DNA from: Dactylis glomerata
Lineage: Eukaryota > Streptophyta > Magnoliopsida > Poales > Poaceae
DNA: 64,000 bases
Direction of reading: 5' to 3'
Assembly (NCBI GenBank): GCA_007115705.1
Contig: QXEO01000728.1
Span: forward strand, 186,001 to 250,000
Numbering within the stretch: position 1 is the first letter of the stretch; every line of letters begins with the position of its first letter. Shown piece after piece: positions 53,838-64,000 of this stretch. Position numbers and translations under genes: made by a program. The notes below the pieces were generated by a model. That model searched no databases. It worked only from the letters and a program-made list of their open reading frames with translations, and was not told where the DNA came from.

Positions 53838-56759
53838 TTCGCGATTTTCTGCGCCTAGCTCAAAGGCGTTAAAGAAAAGCACTCTTGGGAGATAACCCAA
53901 TGTTTTATTTTCAGTACTTTTTCTTTTATTTGAGTCTTGGAAGTCATTACTACTGTAATGACCGCTCCTTATCTTGTTTATTTCATTTTTGTGCCAAGAG
54001 AAGCCTCTAATTCGAGTGAGGTAAAGATTTGGGGATGTTGCTGCCCTGAAACTGTTTTCGGTGCTGCACCATAAAACTTCGTATAAATTCTCTGTTTATC
54101 TTTTGGACCTGCGATTTCTTGTGCATATGCCCCAGGTTATATCCAAACTTTCGTTAGTTGAACACTTTTTTATTTGAGTAACAGAAAACCCCTCAAAAAT
54201 TCGACCTTTGTCAGCTGTTCAGTTTTGACAGATTTCTGCCAATATTTGTGTTTGCCACTTTATCGCTTTCTTTTGAGTTCTTTTGATCACGGAACTTTTG
54301 GGGAGGTTGCTACAGTAGTATTTGCTATATATGTGGTGGTTTTGAGTTGAAACCTGAAGAAAAAAGAGGTTGATTATATGTTATGCTTACACTAATGTTG
54401 CTAATAGAATTGTGTTTAGTTTTGTATGAAGGAAGTTTTCAAGTGTAGGGATTGGAGAATGATGAGATGAGTTGAAGAATGGACAAAATCTCAAGCTTGG
54501 GGATGCCCATGCATCACCCCAAGAAATATCCAAGAATACAAGCGTCAAAGCTTGGGGATGCCCTCGAGGCACCCCTTCTTCATCGGCAAAAATCAGGTCA
54601 CCTTTCAAAACACTATATTTTTATTGCTTCATGCACTATGTGTTTTTCTTGGAGCGTCAGTTGTTTTAGTTTTCTTAGTTGGTTTAGTTTGTTTTGTTTG
54701 CTGCAATAAATGGTTGGACCCCAACAAATTTCTTTTGGAGGAGATGTACTCGTTTTCATTTGCAAAGAACGCTCTAGTTTTCACTCTTATTAAAAATCGA
54801 GTGTTCTTCTTTCTCCGCTACTGCTTTTGGTTTTCGTTTTCATCTTGATTTGCGTTCAGACCTTGTCATATCTTTTCATCAAGGTGTATTTTTGCCTCTG
54901 ATCTTTATTGGTTTTCATCAAAAGAGGTGTTTATGAAAGTTTCAAATGGTGTTGGAAAAGAGAAAAAGCTTTGTGCAAAATAGTGGTACAAGAAGGAGCT
55001 TGTGTAAACTGCGGCTTAGGTTTTTTTTCATGTCATGCTTGATGTCTTTTTGATAGTATGCTTAGTGGTTTTGCTGTAGCATGACTTGTCTCAAATAACT
55101 GAGATTGCTTAATGAGCCTTTGAAAAAATCATGCGTTGTTTTTATTGTATGGAAGCATTATTTTGGTTTTCTCCTTGATGCTTTATTTGGGTTGACTTGG
55201 CGCATGCTCACACATGTTAGACTCTTACAAAGTCGCCAATAGCCTTTATGATCATTTAGTTTTTGACTTTTGATGCCATCTTATGCTTCTTTTAATGTCG
55301 CTTTGTCGCTTTGCATGATTATGGCCATTATTGCTCTCTTAGTTGGTCGCTCCTAGTCTTTTGCTAGCCCTCGCCTTGTACTGAGTATGAGCTCTACTCG
55401 TGCATCCAACTCCTAAAAGCCAAAGTTTTTCAAAGTGTCCACCATACATACCTACTAGCAATTTGCTATTCCAAGTAAATTTGACTTGCTTTTATTATCT
55501 CTTCAAATTAAACTCTTACCAGTGTTATGCGAAATTTGGTCAGTAAAGCTCTCACGAACCAGAAGGCACACTTTACTTTTTACTGTTCTTAAAAATTTGA
55601 CATTGTGGTCTCTTATGTTGAGTTGTTATGCTTGCAAGTTGTAAGTTGGATTCTAGCCCAGCCAAGCTGTCATGGGGCAAGCTTTCAACATTGCACTTCT
55701 TATTTGAGTTGATATCGTGATCTTTTGTTTATGGATGCCCGCGGTGTGAAATGAATTGGGAATCTTGTGGGGATCATGGAGTTTGTATATGTGTTAGGGA
55801 AACGCCGGGCCGCCAATCTAAGCCATGCATAATTCATGGTGGAAATTTGCAGCATACCCATGGTGAACATACGACGACGCATCTCACAATAAAAAGCTAA
55901 ACAAAAGGCAAATAAAAGAGATGTCGAGGTGTTCATTGTCTGCTTGTCCTGTCATTTTGGTGTGGGCTTGTTCCATGTCATCGGGCACGGAGGTACCCCA
56001 TTGGCGGTTCTCAATGATACGCATATACTTACAATGACAAGAGCCTTGCTTGGGACTCTAAGTAAAGTAGCATGAGGTTTGGGTACTCGTATTCACTGGG
56101 CACGAGGTTTTCAACTTATGATTTGTCAAGCATATGCATCATAATTGTTCTCGCATTAACTTTAACCATTCAAGATGCTTATGATGGGGGCAATGAGAGC
56201 TCAAAGCCGGTAAGTACCATAATTTTTGAAGGTTATAAAACTTGCAATCACTGCTTCCCTCTGCGAAGGGCCTTTCTTTTACTTTTATGTTGAGTCACCA
56301 CCTTCTTTCTTTATGCACCATAAGAGAGCATAGTTGTCATTCTTAGTGTGATATGCATTGTCCCAAAGTTTATTGATTGATTCATATTGTTGGTTTCAGT
56401 TGTTCTTAAATTATTTGTATCTAGTCGCCCTCTTAAACTTGAAGGTGTCCTATGCATTTATGTTTTGATCTCTTTGAAGGACAAGCTGAAAACCATTTGT
56501 ATGTTTTTCCTTATGATTTGAACACACGTTTGACTTTCATTGTTTCATTTTCATGATCTTTTGTTTGTGTTCATTTGCATGTTTACAATATGGTTGCTAA
56601 GTTTCTTATTGTCATGATTATATCTTCATGCCCATGTTTTAAGTTCTTATGATCCCAGCTCACAAATGCTTACATACATGATCAAGATTGTGTAGGTGCA
56701 TGTCACCTCAAAAATTATTCTTTTGTTATCACTTACCTACTCAAGGACGAGCAGGAGTT
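53838..56759 (+). other. Non-coding internal region of Athila-like element
   Basis: No pol. AAGCTTGGGGATGCCC at about 54491 and 54550 repeats the tract-like motif found before the 3' LTR (AAGCTTGGGGATGCT at 56760). T-rich on the plus strand throughout. Confidence 0.7.
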
Positions 56760-56774
56760 AAGCTTGGGGATGCT
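56760..56774 (+). other. Polypurine tract of Athila-like element
   Basis: AAGCTTGGGGATGCT directly before the LTR start TGATACG. Confidence 0.8.
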
Positions 56775-57741
56775 TGATACGTCTCCAACGTATCTATAAT
56801 TTTTGATGCTCCATGCTTGTTTTTACACCATTTGCCTATTGTTTCGTTACACTTCGTGGCACTTTTATGCATTTTCCGGAACTAACCTATTAACAAGTTG
56901 CCACAGTGCCAGTTTCCTGTTTTCTGCTGTTTTTGTGTTTCAGAAGTGATACACAGGAAATATTCTCGGAATTGGACGAAACAAGTTCCTGAAGTCTTAT
57001 TTTACCCAAAAGCTTCTAGAGATCCGAAGGAGAGTAGGAGGGGGGCCACCAGGGCCCCACACGCAGGGTTGGCGCGGCCAGACCCCTGGCCGCGCGAGCC
57101 TGGCGTGAGGGCCCCTGGCTCCTCCTCTGACATCGCCCCTTCGCCTATAAAGACCTCCCGACGGAAAAAAAACCTAAGGACCCGATCACTTTTCTAGAAC
57201 ACATCGCGATCCGCCGCCGCCGTCGACCCGAAGATCGGGAGGGTCCAGAAGCTCTTCCCGGCACCCTTCCGGAGAGGGGAATCACCACCGGAGGTCTTCT
57301 TCATCGCCATGCTTGCCTCCGGAGCGATGAGTGAGTAGTCTACCTTGGACTATGGGTCCATAGCAGTAGCTAGATGGTTGTCTTCTCCACCATGTGCTTC
57401 ATGTTTAGATCTCATGAGCTGCCCTACATGATTGAGATCACCGTTATGTAATTCTACATGTTTGGTTTGTTGGGATCCGATGAATATTGGTGTTTATGAT
57501 TGAGTTGTTGTACTGAATATTATCTTTTGTTATCTCTATGTTGTTTATGATCTTGCATGCTCTCCGTTGTTAGTAGCTATCTTGGCCGAGTAGTTGCTAG
57601 TGACGCCAAGAGGGGGTATTTATGCTCGATAGTGGGTTCATGCCTCTATTTAACCTGGGGGAGTGACGGAAACCTCTAAGGTTGTAGATGTGCTGTTGCT
57701 ACTAGGGAGAAAACAACATTCATATGCTCAAGGGCATATGC
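56775..57741 (+). repeat. 3' LTR of Athila-like element, cut by Copia insertion
   Basis: Matches 51146-52075 nearly base for base up to CAAGGGCATATG, then changes to the Copia LTR. TATAAA at 57146-57151. Confidence 0.92.
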
Positions 57742-58910
57742 TGAAGGGTTTCGCAGCATAGTAAATAAAAAAATTTCCTACGGATGCGAACAAGAAAGCC
57801 AAGATCTAATCTAGGAGATGTAATCAACGAGAGAGGTAGATGAGATCTTCATACCCTTGAAGATTCGCACAGCGGAAACGTTCAATAGAACGTGGTTGAC
57901 GTAGTCGTACTTGCCGTCTCCTCCTCGCGATCCGATCCGATCCTACGCCGCAAGTGGCGGCGCCTCCGAGAGTTGCACACGTGCGGTGCAGCGACGTCTC
58001 CTCCTTCCTTGGTCCAGCAAGTATGGTGGAGAGATAGATTGGATCAGGAGCACGACGGCGTGGTGCTTATGGTGGAGAGTTTCTGCGGCAGGGCTTCGCC
58101 TACGCGCAGTCGCGAGAGAGAGAGAGGGAGGGCAGCAGTTGGCGGCTAGGGTTTGGGTTAGGGGGTAGAGAGGGCTGCGCCCTTGCCCCCCTATATATAG
58201 AGGGGTGGCCGGCCAGCTTGGCCTCTCCCCAAACCCTAGGGCGCCGACTTGGAGTAGGAAGAGTGGGGGGCAAGTTTCCCCCCCTTCCTTCTTTGAAGAC
58301 TCCCTTAGGGTTTCCCCTTGGGCTGGCCGGCTGGGCCTTAGGGGCCTTGTGCGCCTGGCCCAGGGCGGCCAGGGCACTTCCCCTTAGGCCCACGCAGGCC
58401 TCCGTCAAGTGGGCCCACGTTGGTCCCACTCCGGAACCTTCTAGAACCTTCCGGTACAATACCGATAAACTCCGAAACCTTTCCGGAATCCAAAAACTGC
58501 TTTCCTTTATATGAATCTTATTCTCCGGACCATTCCGGAACCTCTCGTGATGTCCTGGATCTCATCCGAGACTCCGAACTAAAACTCATAAACCAATTAT
58601 CCATTCTATCCTAGCATCGATACACGTTAAGTGTGTGACCCTACGGGTTCGAGAATATGTAGACATGATCTTCTATCAATAATCAACAGCGGGATCTGGA
58701 AACCCATATTGACTCCCACATATTCATCGATGATCATATCGAATGAACCACGATGTCAGGATTCAATTAATCCCGTATATGTATTCCCTTCGTCACACGA
58801 TATTTTACTCGCCCGAGATTTGATCGTCGGTATCGCCATACCTAGTTCAATCTCGTTCACAGCAAGTACTTTACTCGTTCCGTAATCCGATATCACTTTG
58901 TGATTAACTC
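57742..58910 (-). repeat. 3' LTR remnant of Copia element
   Basis: About 1.17 kb, whereas BARE/Angela LTRs are around 1.7-1.8 kb. On the minus strand it starts inside the LTR (ACGGAACGAGTAAAG, GAGATTGAACTAGGTATGG, as recalled from Angela/BARE LTRs) without a TG start or polypurine tract. TATATATA at 58192-58199. Confidence 0.78.
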
Positions 58911-61900
58911 CTTAACCACATGCTCCTCGTCACCTCCATAGACCAAGAACATTTCTTTAGTCCTATTTAAATACTTTAGGATGTTCTTTACGGCTGTCCA
59001 GTGTTCCACTCCTGGATCACTTTGGTATCTGCTCGTCAAACTAAGAGCATTGGACACATCCGGTCTAGTACACAGCATGGCATACATGATAGAACCTATG
59101 GCCGAGGCATATGGCACTTTGCTCATAGTATCTCTATCTTTTACCGTAGCTGGACACTGAGCCTTGCTCAATATCTTACCTGACAACATGGGCAATGAAC
59201 CTTTCTTTGCTTTATCCATTCTGAACCTCTTCAGAACTTTGTCCAGGTATGTACTTTGGCTTAAAGCTATTAGGCGTCTTTCTCTATCTCTATAGATTTT
59301 GATGCCTAATATATAAGCAGCTTCCCCTAGGTCTTTCATTGAAAAACATTTATTCAAATAACTCTTCACATCGTTAAGCATACCGATGTCATTTCCAATA
59401 ATCAATATGTCATCCACATATAGTACTAAAAATGTCACCGAGCTCCCACTCACTTTCTTGTAAATACAAGCTTCGTAGCAATTTGGAACAAATCCAAAAC
59501 ACTTGATCACTTGATCAAAACGAAGGTTCCAACTCCGAGATGCTTGCTTCAGTCCATAAATGGAACGCTGAAGTTTGCACACCTTATTAGCATCCTTAGG
59601 ATCGACAAAACCTTCGGGCTGCATCATATACAACTCTTCATCAATGTTGCCATTGAGGAACGCAGTCTTGACATCTATCTGCCATATTTCATAATCATAA
59701 AACGCAGCAATTGCTAATAAAATCTGAATGGACTTAAACATCGCTACGGGAGAGAAAGTCTCATCGTAGTCAACACCTTGAACTTGCCGAAAACCTTTTG
59801 CGACAAGCCGAGCTTTATAGACAGTAACATTACCATCCGCGTCCGTTTTCTTCTTGAAAATCCATTTGCACTCAACGGCCTTACGGTCGCTAGGAGGGTC
59901 CACCAAAGTCCACACTTGGTTTTCGCTCATGGATCCCAATTCGGATTTCATGGCTTCTAGCCATTTCTCAGAGTCTGGGCTCATCATTGCTTCCTCATAG
60001 TTCGCAGGTTCGCTGTTGTCTAACAACAAGACGGTTAAGACAGGGTTGCCATACCATTCAGGAGTGGCACGTGACCTTGTCGACCTGCGAAGTTCAGTAG
60101 TAGCATCGTTCGAAGTTTCATGATCTTTATCATTAGCTTCCTCTCTTATTGGTGCAGGCGGCGCCAGAACAATTTCTGGTGCTGCGCTACTCTCCAACTC
60201 GAGAGAAGGTTCAATAACCTCGTCTAGCTCTACCTTCCTCCCACTCACTTCTTTCGAGAGAAACTCCTTCTCAAGAAATGATCCGTTCTTAGCAACAAAC
60301 ACTTTGCCTTCGGATCTGTGGTAGAAGGTATACCCAATCGTTTCCTTAGGGTATCCTATGAAGACGCATTTCTCCGCTTTGGGTTCGAGCTTGTCCGGCA
60401 TCAACTTCTTGACGTAAGCTTCGCATCCCCAAACTTTAAGAAACGACAACTTAGGTTTAGCACCAAACCATAGTTCATACGGTGTCGTCTCAACGGATTT
60501 AGATGGTGCCCTATTTAAAGTGAATGCAGCGGTTTCTAATGCATAACCCCAAAATGATAACGGCAAATCTGTAAGAGACATCATTGATCGCACCATATCT
60601 AATAGAGTTCGATTCCGGCGTTCAGACACACCATTGCGCTGTGGTGTTCCGGGTGGCGTGAGTTGCGAAACGATTCCGCTTGCTTTAAGATGCGTGAGAA
60701 AATCATAACTCAAATACTCACCTCCACGATCGGATCGCAGAAATTTAATTTTCCTGTTACGATGGTTTTCCACTTCGTTCTGAAATTCTTTGAACTTTTC
60801 AAATGTTTCAGATTTATGTTTCATTAAATAGATATACCCATATCTACTTAAGTCATCAGTAAAAGTGAGAAAATAGCGATATCCACCGCGCGTCGAAATA
60901 CTCATTGGTCCGCACACATCAATATGTATGATTTCCAACAAGTCCGTTGCTCGCTCCATTATACCGGAGAACGGGGTTTTGGTCATCTTGCCCATGAGGC
61001 ACGGCTCGCATGTGTCAAACGATTCAAAATCAAGAGACTCCAAAAGTCCATCAGAATGGAATTTCTTCATGCGTTTTACACCAATATGACCTAGACGGCA
61101 GTGCCACAAATAAGTTGGATTATCACTATCTACTTTGCATCTTTTAGCCTCAATGTTATGGATGTGTGTTTCATTGCTTTCGAGATTCAGAAGAAATAAA
61201 CCATTCACGACAGGTGCATGACCATAAAAGATGTTATTCATATAAATAGAACAACCATTATTCTCGGATTTAAATGAATAACCGTCTTGCAATAAACACG
61301 ATCCAGATATAATGTTCATGCTCAACGCAGGCACATAATAACACTTATTAAGGTTTAAAACTAATCCCGAAGGTAAAACTAAGGAGAGCGTGCCGACGGC
61401 CATCACATCAACTTTTGATCCATTGCCAACGCGCATCGTCACCTCATCCCTTGCTAGCCGCCGTCTATTCCGTAGTTCCTGTTTCGAGTTACAAATATTA
61501 GCAACTGAACCAGTATCATATACCCAGGCACTACAACGAGCGCTAGTAAGGTAGACATCAATAACATGTATATCAAATATACCTTTGATGGTGCCAGCCT
61601 TCTTGTCCGCTAAGTACTTCGGACAGTTTCGCTTCCAGTGACCCTTGACCTTGCAATAGAAGCACTCAGTGTCTGGCTTAGGTCCAGACTTGAGCTTCTT
61701 CTCAACAGGAGCAACGCGCTTGCCGCTGCCTTTCTTGAAGGATTTCTTTGTACCCTTAGCTTTCTTAAAGCTAGTGGTCTTGTTGACCATCAACACATGA
61801 TTGTCTTTCTTGATATCCACCTCCGCAGCTTTCAGCTTAGCAAAGAGCTCAGTGATCGTATCAGTGGAACCAATTTGATTATGAGTAACTACAAAACCTT

Positions 61901-62414
61901 TGTAGCTAGGAGGGAGTGATTGCAGAACTCTGTCAATCTTGAGCTCCTCTGGAATCTTGCAGTCCAGTTGCTCAAGGCGTTGAGTGTAGCCCGACATCTT
62001 AATGGCGTGCTCACTAACGGAACTCCCTTCCTCCATCTTGCAGTTAAAGAACTTCTCAGAGATCTCATATCTCTCAGAACGGGCTTGAGTCTGAAACATG
62101 GTTTTCAGTTCCTCAAGTATCTCATAAGGCCCGCGGTACTTCTCAAAACGATTTTGAAGTTCCGGTTCCATAGAAAACAGCATGGTACTCATAATCGCAT
62201 CACAATCATCTCTACGAGCATTGAAGTCAGCAAGTTCTTCAGTTTTCGCAGTTGCAGCAGGGGTGTCACCTAGCGCTTTGTCAAGTACATAGGCTTTTTG
62301 TCCGCCAGCGAGTATGATTCTCAGATTGCGGAACCAGTTGGTGAAGTTAGACCCATTGTTCTTAAGCTTTTCTTTCTCAACAAACATGTTGAAGTTGAAG
62401 TTGGACTTAGCCAT
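58893..62414 (-). CDS. Copia gag-pol polyprotein, lacking RNase H
   Basis: 1173 residues, one open frame. Gag (residues 1-250, NGSNFTNWFRNLRIIL, QARSERYEISEKFFNCKMEE); zinc knuckle CFYCKVKGHWKRNC at 251-264; protease DTG at 300-302; GAG-preintegrase HCRLGH at 438-443; integrase core with D499, D562 and E598, exact D-D35-E spacing; integrase tail GYALETAAFTLNRAPSKS-like; reverse transcriptase with WIFKKK, QIDVKTAFLNG and YVDD at 999-1002. The protein ends EEHVVKELITK shortly after the connection domain, where relatives continue with RNase H (the GYTDAD region). All visible catalytic residues are intact, so the loss of RNase H by a deletion is the only clear defect. Start chosen at MAKSNFNFN by similarity to BARE-type Gag. 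It copies RNA to DNA in cytoplasmic particles. Confidence 0.93.
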   Translation of the reverse strand: MAKSNFNFNMFVEKEKLKNNGSNFTNWFRNLRIILAGGQKAYVLDKALGDTPAATAKTEELADFNARRDDCDAIMSTMLFSMEPELQNRFEKYRGPYEILEELKTMFQTQARSERYEISEKFFNCKMEEGSSVSEHAIKMSGYTQRLEQLDCKIPEELKIDRVLQSLPPSYKGFVVTHNQIGSTDTITELFAKLKAAEVDIKKDNHVLMVNKTTSFKKAKGTKKSFKKGSGKRVAPVEKKLKSGPKPDTECFYCKVKGHWKRNCPKYLADKKAGTIKGIFDIHVIDVYLTSARCSAWVYDTGSVANICNSKQELRNRRRLARDEVTMRVGNGSKVDVMAVGTLSLVLPSGLVLNLNKCYYVPALSMNIISGSCLLQDGYSFKSENNGCSIYMNNIFYGHAPVVNGLFLLNLESNETHIHNIEAKRCKVDSDNPTYLWHCRLGHIGVKRMKKFHSDGLLESLDFESFDTCEPCLMGKMTKTPFSGIMERATDLLEIIHIDVCGPMSISTRGGYRYFLTFTDDLSRYGYIYLMKHKSETFEKFKEFQNEVENHRNRKIKFLRSDRGGEYLSYDFLTHLKASGIVSQLTPPGTPQRNGVSERRNRTLLDMVRSMMSLTDLPLSFWGYALETAAFTLNRAPSKSVETTPYELWFGAKPKLSFLKVWGCEAYVKKLMPDKLEPKAEKCVFIGYPKETIGYTFYHRSEGKVFVAKNGSFLEKEFLSKEVSGRKVELDEVIEPSLELESSAAPEIVLAPPAPIREEANDKDHETSNDATTELRRSTRSRATPEWYGNPVLTVLLLDNSEPANYEEAMMSPDSEKWLEAMKSELGSMSENQVWTLVDPPSDRKAVECKWIFKKKTDADGNVTVYKARLVAKGFRQVQGVDYDETFSPVAMFKSIQILLAIAAFYDYEIWQIDVKTAFLNGNIDEELYMMQPEGFVDPKDANKVCKLQRSIYGLKQASRSWNLRFDQVIKCFGFVPNCYEACIYKKVSGSSVTFLVLYVDDILIIGNDIGMLNDVKSYLNKCFSMKDLGEAAYILGIKIYRDRERRLIALSQSTYLDKVLKRFRMDKAKKGSLPMLSGKILSKAQCPATVKDRDTMSKVPYASAIGSIMYAMLCTRPDVSNALSLTSRYQSDPGVEHWTAVKNILKYLNRTKEMFLVYGGDEEHVVKELITK

Positions 62415-63629
62415 TTGATCTACAACATTGCAAGTACAATTTTAGACTATGTTCATGATAACTAGTTCAACTTAATCAAATTACTAGATGAACTCCCACT
62501 AAATTCAACATCCCTCAAGTTGTTTAGTGAACACGATCCAAATTCACCACACCTAATCCGATCTTCACGAGAAGAGATGTGGTTTCAATGGTGGACAACT
62601 CAGTGTCGATCATATCATTCATATGACTCATGATTAACCTTTCGGTTCATGTGTTCCGAGGCCATGTCTGTACATGCTAGGCTCGTCAAGTCAAACCCAA
62701 GTATTTTCCGCGTGTGCAAAACTGGCTTGCACCCGTTGTATGTGAACGTAGAGTTTATAGCACCCGATCATCACGAGGTGCTTGAAAACGACGATCTTTC
62801 GCAACGGCACATACGAGGGGAGAACACAATTTTATCTTGATCTTTAAGTGAGGAATCATCTTATAATGCTACCGTCGCGATCTAAGCATAATAAGATACA
62901 TAAAAGGATAAACATCACATGCATATAATTTTATGTGACATGGTATAGCAAATCTCCACGCCATGATCTCCATCTTGTGCGCGTCGGCATGATCTCCATC
63001 ACTCCACCATGATTGCCTCCACCACGAATAGCAACTACAACTATTGCTAACTACTTAGCGATAAAGTAAAGCTATTACATGGCGTATAAGAAGTTGACAC
63101 GCAGGTCATACATAATTATAAAGACAATCATATGGCTCCTGCCGGTTGTGAACTCATCGACATGCAAGTCGTGAAAGATTACAAAACATGATCATTGCAT
63201 ACAACTCAATTCATACTCATCATGTCTTGGGCCGTACCATATCACAAAACACTCCCTGCAAAAACAAGTTAGACGCCTCTACTTTGTTGTTGCATGTTTT
63301 ACGTGGCTTATGGGAGTAGCAAGCTAAGAACGATTCTTACCTACGAAAAGCCACAACGGTGATATTATGGTTGCTAACATCCGATGTAAGTCCCATGACT
63401 ACTATAGTGAGAGAAACTGGCATCCACCAGCCGCATGTGTGGAACAAGCCACACGTCAAGTGCGGAGCCGGTCTCGCGAACGCGGTCGCGTAAAGTTGGC
63501 CTGGACCGCTTCAATCTCACTATACCGCGCCATAAGAAATACACAACAAGAGGTTTGCAACAGAAAACATCAACGCCCGCAACAAGCATGTTGCGTTCTA
63601 CTCGTGAAACACATCTACGCATAGACCTT
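62415..63629 (-). other. Leader of Copia element between primer site and gag
   Basis: About 1.2 kb without a credible gene, a usual feature of BARE/Angela-type leaders that hold packaging signals. Short frames at 63374-63703 have no motif. Confidence 0.65.
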
Positions 63630-63641
63630 GCTCTGATACCA
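63630..63641 (-). other. Primer binding site of Copia element
   Basis: Minus strand TGGTATCAGAGC, one base from the LTR end CCCTTCA; initiator tRNA-Met type. Confidence 0.9.
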
Positions 63642-63642
63642 C

Positions 63643-64000
63643 TGAAGGGTTTCGCAGCATAGTAAATCAAAAAATTTCCTACGGATGTGAACAAGAAAGC
63701 CAAGATCTAATCTAGGAGATGTAATCAACGAGAGAGGTAGATGAGATCTTCATACCCTTGAAGATTCGCACAGCGGAAACGTTCAATAGAACGTGGTTGA
63801 CGTAGTCGTACTTGCCGTCTCCTCCTCGCGATCCGATCCGATCCTACGCCGCAAGTGGCGGCGCCTCCGAGAGTTGCACACGTGCGGTGCAGCGACGTCT
63901 CCTCCTTCCTTGGTCCAGCAAGTATGGTGGAGAGATAGATTGGATCAGCAGCATGACGGCGTGGTGCTTATGGTGGAGAGTTTCTGCGGCAGGGCTTCGC
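63643..64000 (-). repeat. 5' LTR of Copia element, cut by window end
   Basis: 358 bp, matching 57742-58100 with about four substitutions. Confidence 0.92.

Larger units (their letters stand above)
51146..57741 (+). mobile_element. Athila-like Gypsy element, non-autonomous, 3' LTR interrupted
   Basis: Both LTRs begin TGATACGTCTCCAACG. The primer site TGGCGCCGTTGCCGGGGA follows the 5' LTR. A single Gag/protease-like ORF (52971-53837) is followed by 2.9 kb without coding sequence and the tract GCTTGGGGATGCT. The pattern fits the Triticeae Athila families (Sabrina/Wham/BAGY-2 group); the exact family is not resolved. The Copia element splits the 3' LTR at 57741; the rest of the LTR would lie beyond the window. 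GTGGC at 51141-51145 is the candidate TSD. Confidence 0.88.
57742..64000 (-). mobile_element. BARE/Angela-like Copia element, minus orientation, incomplete
   Basis: The left copy (its 3' LTR remnant) begins at 57742 and the right copy (5' LTR) at 63643, both TGAAGGGTTTCGCAGC. The two agree over the 358 bp visible, with about four differences. The minus-strand primer site TGGTATCAGAGC lies next to the right LTR. The gag-pol gene lacks RNase H and runs into LTR sequence. The element is inserted in the Athila 3' LTR and extends past the window end. Confidence 0.92.

Overview
The window is a transposon-dense stretch of a large grass genome. It reads as Pooideae, most likely Triticeae or a close relative such as oat. 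The indications are a BARE/Angela-type Copia element, an Athila-type Gypsy LTR starting TGATACGTCTCC with a tRNA-Asp type primer site, Stowaway MITEs with CTCCCTCCG ends, several CACTA elements and plant gene structure (GT-AG introns, TATA boxes). The species cannot be fixed from sequence alone. Only two ordinary host genes stand out: a type I MADS-box gene (44554-45252, minus) and a short membrane protein of LEA2/NDR1-like appearance (42161-42715, plus).

Layout. 1-9423: right part of a Tat-lineage Ty3/Gypsy element, with a broken pol gene, a tandem array, a six-exon gene on the opposite strand, a second C-terminal cassette, another tandem array, a polypurine tract and the 3' LTR. 9424-10753: AT-rich spacer. 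10754-22008: a CACTA element (TSD GTA) with a remnant of the transposase gene, a 175-residue ORF and a seven-exon Ulp1/C48-peptidase-like gene with one frameshift. 22034-35316: a second CACTA (TSD GGA) split by a 10.46 kb Sirevirus-like LTR element (23586-34049) that encodes only Gag. 35317-38975: spacer with an RNase H-like pseudogene and a MITE. 38976-41759: a third CACTA, related to the second, opposite in orientation and also with TSD GGA. 41760-46200: the gene island. 46218-49699: truncated second Tat-type element whose antisense gene is still open over five exons. 49700-50285: inverted fragment of a third Tat-type element. 50290-51145: ~145-bp tandem array. 51146-57741: non-autonomous Athila-like element. 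57742-64000: Copia element in minus orientation, inserted in the Athila 3' LTR, with a long gag-pol ORF that runs directly into LTR sequence.

How it fits together. The order of insertion can be read from the nesting: Sirevirus into CACTA, Copia into Athila, Athila into the 145-bp array. Three results deserve most attention. The two GGA-flanked CACTA elements both carry a 5S rRNA-like segment that retains the internal Pol III promoter blocks. The Tat-type elements carry a separately promoted, spliced gene antisense to pol, and two copies here allow exon-by-exon comparison. The first Tat-type element appears silenced mainly by substitutions of the C-to-T or G-to-A type. Exon models were derived by hand from splice signals and frame continuity. 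Family names rest on recalled motifs, not on a search.
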